A model generated the notes under the pieces. It was given only the letters and a program-made list of their open reading frames with translations. It made no database searches and had not been told where the DNA came from. Below, in pieces: positions 35,009-38,110 of a stretch of 38,110 nt of DNA (positions within the stretch are counted from its first letter, which is position 1; each line of letters begins with the position of its first letter). Made by a program: the position numbers and the translations under genes. The DNA is from Loktanella sp. Its GTDB lineage: Bacteria > Pseudomonadota > Alphaproteobacteria > Rhodobacterales > Rhodobacteraceae. The DNA is taken from positions 1 to 38,110 of the forward strand of contig JAIVHI010000169.1 in the NCBI GenBank assembly GCA_020201155.1. The letters are read 5' to 3'.

Positions 35009-37100
35009 TATTCCAGATCAGAAGGCCGATCACCGTCAGCGCACCTGCGACGTTGACCCAGATCAGGCCCGGCCACATCGCAGCCGTCCCCGCCGCGAAA
35101 CACAGAATACGGACGATCCAGCCAAAGGGCCGTTCCATGCAGCCCTGCAGCCCGGCCGACAACGCGTAGACGCCGACCACGGCAAAGCCGAAAACCTGCA
35201 GCATCGCGGGCAGGTCGCCTGACAGGAACGGCGTATAGGCAAAAAGGACCGGCACGATGTAAAGCCCCTTGGCCAGCTTCCAACTGGCCACGCCGGTCGC
35301 CATGGCAGGCGACTTGGCGATGGCCGCCGCAGTGAATGCCGCAAGAGCGACAGGCGGCGTCACGTTACTGTCCTGCGACAGCCAGAAGACGATCATATGC
35401 GCCGACAACACCGCGGCCGTCGCGACGGTTGCAGGCACGACCTGATCGCGCAGCGGGGCCGCGATCTCAAGCGGCAGATTGCGGATGACCGCCGCGGCCT
35501 CGGCCTGTGGCATGGGGTCGTCCAGCGCCGTCATCAGCTCTGGCGCACCCAGCATCAGGACGGCTTTGCCCCCCTCGCCCAGCGAACCTGCGGCCAGTTG
35601 CTGGATCACGAACTGGTCCGAGATCATGCCCGCCAGTGCAGGCGCGGACAGCGTGGCCAGAACGATATAGGCGGCCGTCACCGGCAGGCCCATGCCAAGC
35701 ACAAGGCTGGCCAAGGCGATCAGCACGATCGCGATCAGGATATTGCCCCCCGCCCAGTCCGAGATCATCAGGCTGAAGGTATTGCCGATCCCCGCCGTGG
35801 CGATGACGTTCACGATCAGCCCCACCGACACAAGCAGGACCGCTGTCAGGATCATGCTGCGTGTGCCCATCGCAAGCGCCTCGAAGACCGCCCTCGGACC
35901 CATCGGATTTTGTGTCAGCCAGCTTGACCCGATGACCGCAAGGATGCCGAAAATCGCGGCATAGGTCGGAGTGAAACCGGAGACCAGCATCCCGACAAGA
36001 AGACCGATCGGGATGAAGAACGACGCCCCGCCCTGCCTGAAAGCACTGCCAAGTGTCTGACCTTCCGATGGCATCGGCGGCAGGTTCTGCCGCTGCGCCT
36101 CGATCCGCACGAAAAAGGCGACAGACAGGAAGTAAAGCAGCGCAGGCAGGGCCGCGACGGCCACGATCCGCTCGTAGGGGATCTGGGTGAAGCTGGCCAT
36201 CACGAAGGCCCCCGCCCCCATGATCGGCGGCATCAGTTGCCCGCCAGTGGATGCGGCGGCCTCGACACCGCCCGCGAACTTGGGCTTGAACCCCGCCCGC
36301 TTCATCAGGGGAATGGTGATGACGCCTGTCGATGCCGTGTTGGCCACGGCAGAGCCCGAAATCGTGCCGGTCAGGCCAGAGGCGATGATCGCCACGATGC
36401 CCGGCCCGCCCACCAGCTTGCCAGCCACCGCACGGGCCAGATTGATCACGAAGTCCCCGGCGCCCGACCGCAGCAGGAAGGCACCGAAGATGATGAACAG
36501 GAACACATAGGTCGACGAGATCCGGGCAATGGACCCGAACATCGCATCGTCACCGAAGATCGACCGGAAGGTGACCGTCTCGATCGTCAGTCCGGGAAAG
36601 CCGAAGACGCCGTCGATGAACTGCCCCCACCACGCCACGTAGGTCAGTGACAGCACGATGAGCGCGGGGATGATGATGCCTGCCACGCGGCGGGTGAATT
36701 CGATGGCCCCGGCGATGCAGATGGCAGCCGCAAGCCAGTCCGCGCCTGACAGCTTGACACCCCGGCTATAGATCGCGTTCTCGTTCAGGACCAGCCACAT
36801 GGCCGACACCGCGACGGCCAGCCCCAGAACAGTATCCAGCACGAACAAAGCCTTGGAAGACTTTACCGCCCCCGCCTGCGATGCCGGGTAATAGACGGCG
36901 CAAAGAAAGGCAAAGCAGGCAAAGTGATAGGCGTTGCGCTCCAGCTCGGACAGCATCGGATCGTAGGCCAGATAAAGATGGGACGCCGCGACGAAGGCAC
37001 AAAAGATGCTCAGGGTGACGGCCACGGCGGGTGAAAAGCGCCGCCAGACCACCGGATCGTCATTGGACGACGGAACTGTCGGCATGGTGGATGCGTGCAT
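34953..37100 (-). CDS. TRAP transporter fused permease (DctQM type, TAXI-associated)
   Basis: 715 residues with about 18-20 hydrophobic helices. The first four form the small DctQ-like part, with a linker, then the large DctM-like part begins near IIVPALIVLSLTYVAWWGQF. The segments SGLTGTISGSAVANTASTGV and AAASTGGQLMPPIMGAGAFVM are the hallmark substrate/sodium loops of TAXI-TRAP permeases. They use a sodium gradient to import an organic acid or amino acid. AAAAGGC lies 8 nt upstream of the ATG. The last 19 residues or so overlap the convergent acyltransferase gene, probably a recent extension of the C-terminus. Confidence 0.93.
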   Translation of the reverse strand: MHASTMPTVPSSNDDPVVWRRFSPAVAVTLSIFCAFVAASHLYLAYDPMLSELERNAYHFACFAFLCAVYYPASQAGAVKSSKALFVLDTVLGLAVAVSAMWLVLNENAIYSRGVKLSGADWLAAAICIAGAIEFTRRVAGIIIPALIVLSLTYVAWWGQFIDGVFGFPGLTIETVTFRSIFGDDAMFGSIARISSTYVFLFIIFGAFLLRSGAGDFVINLARAVAGKLVGGPGIVAIIASGLTGTISGSAVANTASTGVITIPLMKRAGFKPKFAGGVEAAASTGGQLMPPIMGAGAFVMASFTQIPYERIVAVAALPALLYFLSVAFFVRIEAQRQNLPPMPSEGQTLGSAFRQGGASFFIPIGLLVGMLVSGFTPTYAAIFGILAVIGSSWLTQNPMGPRAVFEALAMGTRSMILTAVLLVSVGLIVNVIATAGIGNTFSLMISDWAGGNILIAIVLIALASLVLGMGLPVTAAYIVLATLSAPALAGMISDQFVIQQLAAGSLGEGGKAVLMLGAPELMTALDDPMPQAEAAAVIRNLPLEIAAPLRDQVVPATVATAAVLSAHMIVFWLSQDSNVTPPVALAAFTAAAIAKSPAMATGVASWKLAKGLYIVPVLFAYTPFLSGDLPAMLQVFGFAVVGVYALSAGLQGCMERPFGWIVRILCFAAGTAAMWPGLIWVNVAGALTVIGLLIWNIRSASPRATPKTPAQADG

Positions 37101-37127
37101 GGAACTGCCTTTTGCGGTGCGAAAAGG

Positions 37128-37153
37128 CGCCGCGCAGCGCAGGCTGCGCGGCG
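37128..37153 (-). terminator. Hairpin between TAXI binding protein and TRAP permease genes
   Basis: On the minus strand CGCCGCGCAGC pairs with GCTGCGCGGCG around CTGC: an 11-bp stem with a 4-nt loop, followed by CCTTTTC. It lies in the 90-bp gap after the binding-protein stop at 37191. It looks like an intrinsic, probably leaky, terminator that keeps binding-protein mRNA above permease mRNA. Confidence 0.7.
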
Positions 37154-37190
37154 AAGGGGCCGACCCCGTGTTCAGGCCGGCCTTCTGATC

Positions 37191-38110
37191 TTACTGCGCG
37201 ATCAGGCGTTCGGGAATATCGACGCCGACCTCTTCGTAGTAGCGCTGCGCGCCGGGGTGCAGCGGCAGGGGCAGACCCGCGATGGCCTGTTCGATCGCCA
37301 TCGCCTGCGTCGCCGGGTGGATCGCCTGCAGGAAGGGCAGATTCTCGTAGATCGTCTTGGTGATCAGGTAGACGTCCTCTTCCGCGAGATCGGCACTGGT
37401 GGCCAGAAAGTTCGGCTGCGCGATCGTCGTGACGTCTTCCTCCTGCCCCGGATAGGTGCCGGCAGGGATAAGGTATTCGGTCCACAACTCGCGTTCGCCA
37501 TCCGCAGCGGCTTGCTGTTCGGACGTGAAGGACAGCAAGGTCACGTCATCTCCAGCCGTGGCCATAAGCTGCGTAATGGCACCCACGGGCACACCTGCGG
37601 GTGTGCTGATCCCGGCGACCTGCCCGTTCTGTAGCGCCTCTGCCGCGGGACCATAACCGCCGTAGACAAGGTCGTAATCGGCTTCGATATCCACGCCCAA
37701 CCCGTCCAGAATCGCCGCGTTCGACCCGATGGTGCCCGAGTTCTGCGCGCCCAGCGCCATCGCCTCGCCCTTGAGGTCGACCATCGCCTGAATGGTGCCG
37801 TCACCGGCCATATCCGAGGCCACGACGAAATGCTCGACGTTCTGCCACAGCATCGTCACCGAGCGCAGGCTTTCCTGCGGTCCGACCTCTTCCAGAGGGC
37901 CGGTGCCGCTGGAGGCATAAAAGCCGTAAAGGCCCTGAAGGATGGCAAACTGCGCTTCGCCTTCGCGCAGCAGGCGCACGTTCTCGCCCGACCCTGCAGA
38001 AGAGATTGCGGACATGCCGATATTCTCGCTCGGCTCCAGCTTGACCTTGGCCAGCGTGGCCAGCGCCACGCCCACCGGATAATAGGTGCCCCCCGTCGAG
38101 GCCGTGGCCA
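37191..38110 (-). CDS. TRAP transporter solute receptor, TAXI family (5' end outside the window)
   Basis: The frame is open to the window edge, so the signal peptide and first strand are missing; about 305 residues are visible. The visible start TASTGGTYYPVGVALA is the conserved TAXI ligand loop. ISSAGSGENVRLLREGEAQF and VYGGYGPAAEALQNGQV are further family signatures, and the C-terminal LHPGAQRYYEEVGVDIP ends the protein in the usual way. The periplasmic receptor delivers its ligand to the permease encoded downstream. TAXI proteins often bind glutamate or related dicarboxylates, but the ligand here is unknown. Confidence 0.92.
   Translation of the reverse strand, partial: ATASTGGTYYPVGVALATLAKVKLEPSENIGMSAISSAGSGENVRLLREGEAQFAILQGLYGFYASSGTGPLEEVGPQESLRSVTMLWQNVEHFVVASDMAGDGTIQAMVDLKGEAMALGAQNSGTIGSNAAILDGLGVDIEADYDLVYGGYGPAAEALQNGQVAGISTPAGVPVGAITQLMATAGDDVTLLSFTSEQQAAADGERELWTEYLIPAGTYPGQEEDVTTIAQPNFLATSADLAEEDVYLITKTIYENLPFLQAIHPATQAMAIEQAIAGLPLPLHPGAQRYYEEVGVDIPERLIAQ

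Overview
The window looks like a chromosomal segment of a marine Rhodobacteraceae (Roseobacter-type) alphaproteobacterium. It is GC-rich and tightly packed with short operons. The gene content fits that group: a fused proton-translocating PntA/PntB, DUF3422, TAXI-type TRAP transport, a BapA-like adhesin with its type I exporter, and pqi/MCE genes. This placement rests on remembered family resemblance; no database search was possible. No rRNA, tRNA, CRISPR array, transposase or integrase was seen. No gene-free gap exceeds about 200 bp; the largest are 4097-4290, 12941-13129 and 26152-26308.

Layout. 1-291: 3' end of a GT4 glycosyltransferase. 288-4096 (minus): three catabolic enzymes, ArgE-like deacetylase, FAD-dependent amino acid oxidoreductase and M20 amidohydrolase. 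4291-10173 (plus): a complete Dpp/Opp-type ABC importer (two ATPases, binding protein, two permeases), followed by a MATE exporter. Together these suggest uptake and deacylation/oxidation of N-acylated or modified amino acids or short peptides. 11654-18934: housekeeping and stand-alone genes, namely DUF3422 membrane protein, RluE-type pseudouridine synthase, exported dienelactone hydrolase, pntAB, a small isoprenylcysteine-methyltransferase-like membrane protein and a nucleoside 2-deoxyribosyltransferase. 18936-26151 (minus): a type I secretion locus, with Ig-repeat adhesin, TolC-family outer membrane protein, ABC exporter and HlyD adaptor. 26309-32360: YihY/BrkB membrane protein, a uridine-kinase-like P-loop kinase, then pqiA-pqiB-pqiC for lipid transport across the envelope. 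32473-35008: a fucosyltransferase-like gene and a DUF1624 acyltransferase, probably for surface glycans. 34953-38110 (minus): TRAP fused permease and TAXI binding protein, the latter cut by the window edge.

The most striking feature is that three genes within about 14 kb are broken. The type I secretion ABC gene and pqiA each change reading frame exactly where a conserved internal block of roughly 110-130 residues is missing. The fucosyltransferase gene changes frame twice. Either this stretch has suffered recent deletions that disable adhesin export and the Pqi system, or the assembly is faulty here. Other points of interest are a perfectly periodic 369-bp (123-residue) repeat in the PqiB/MCE protein, an adhesin without obvious RTX calcium repeats, and several strong intercistronic hairpins that could set different expression levels within operons.
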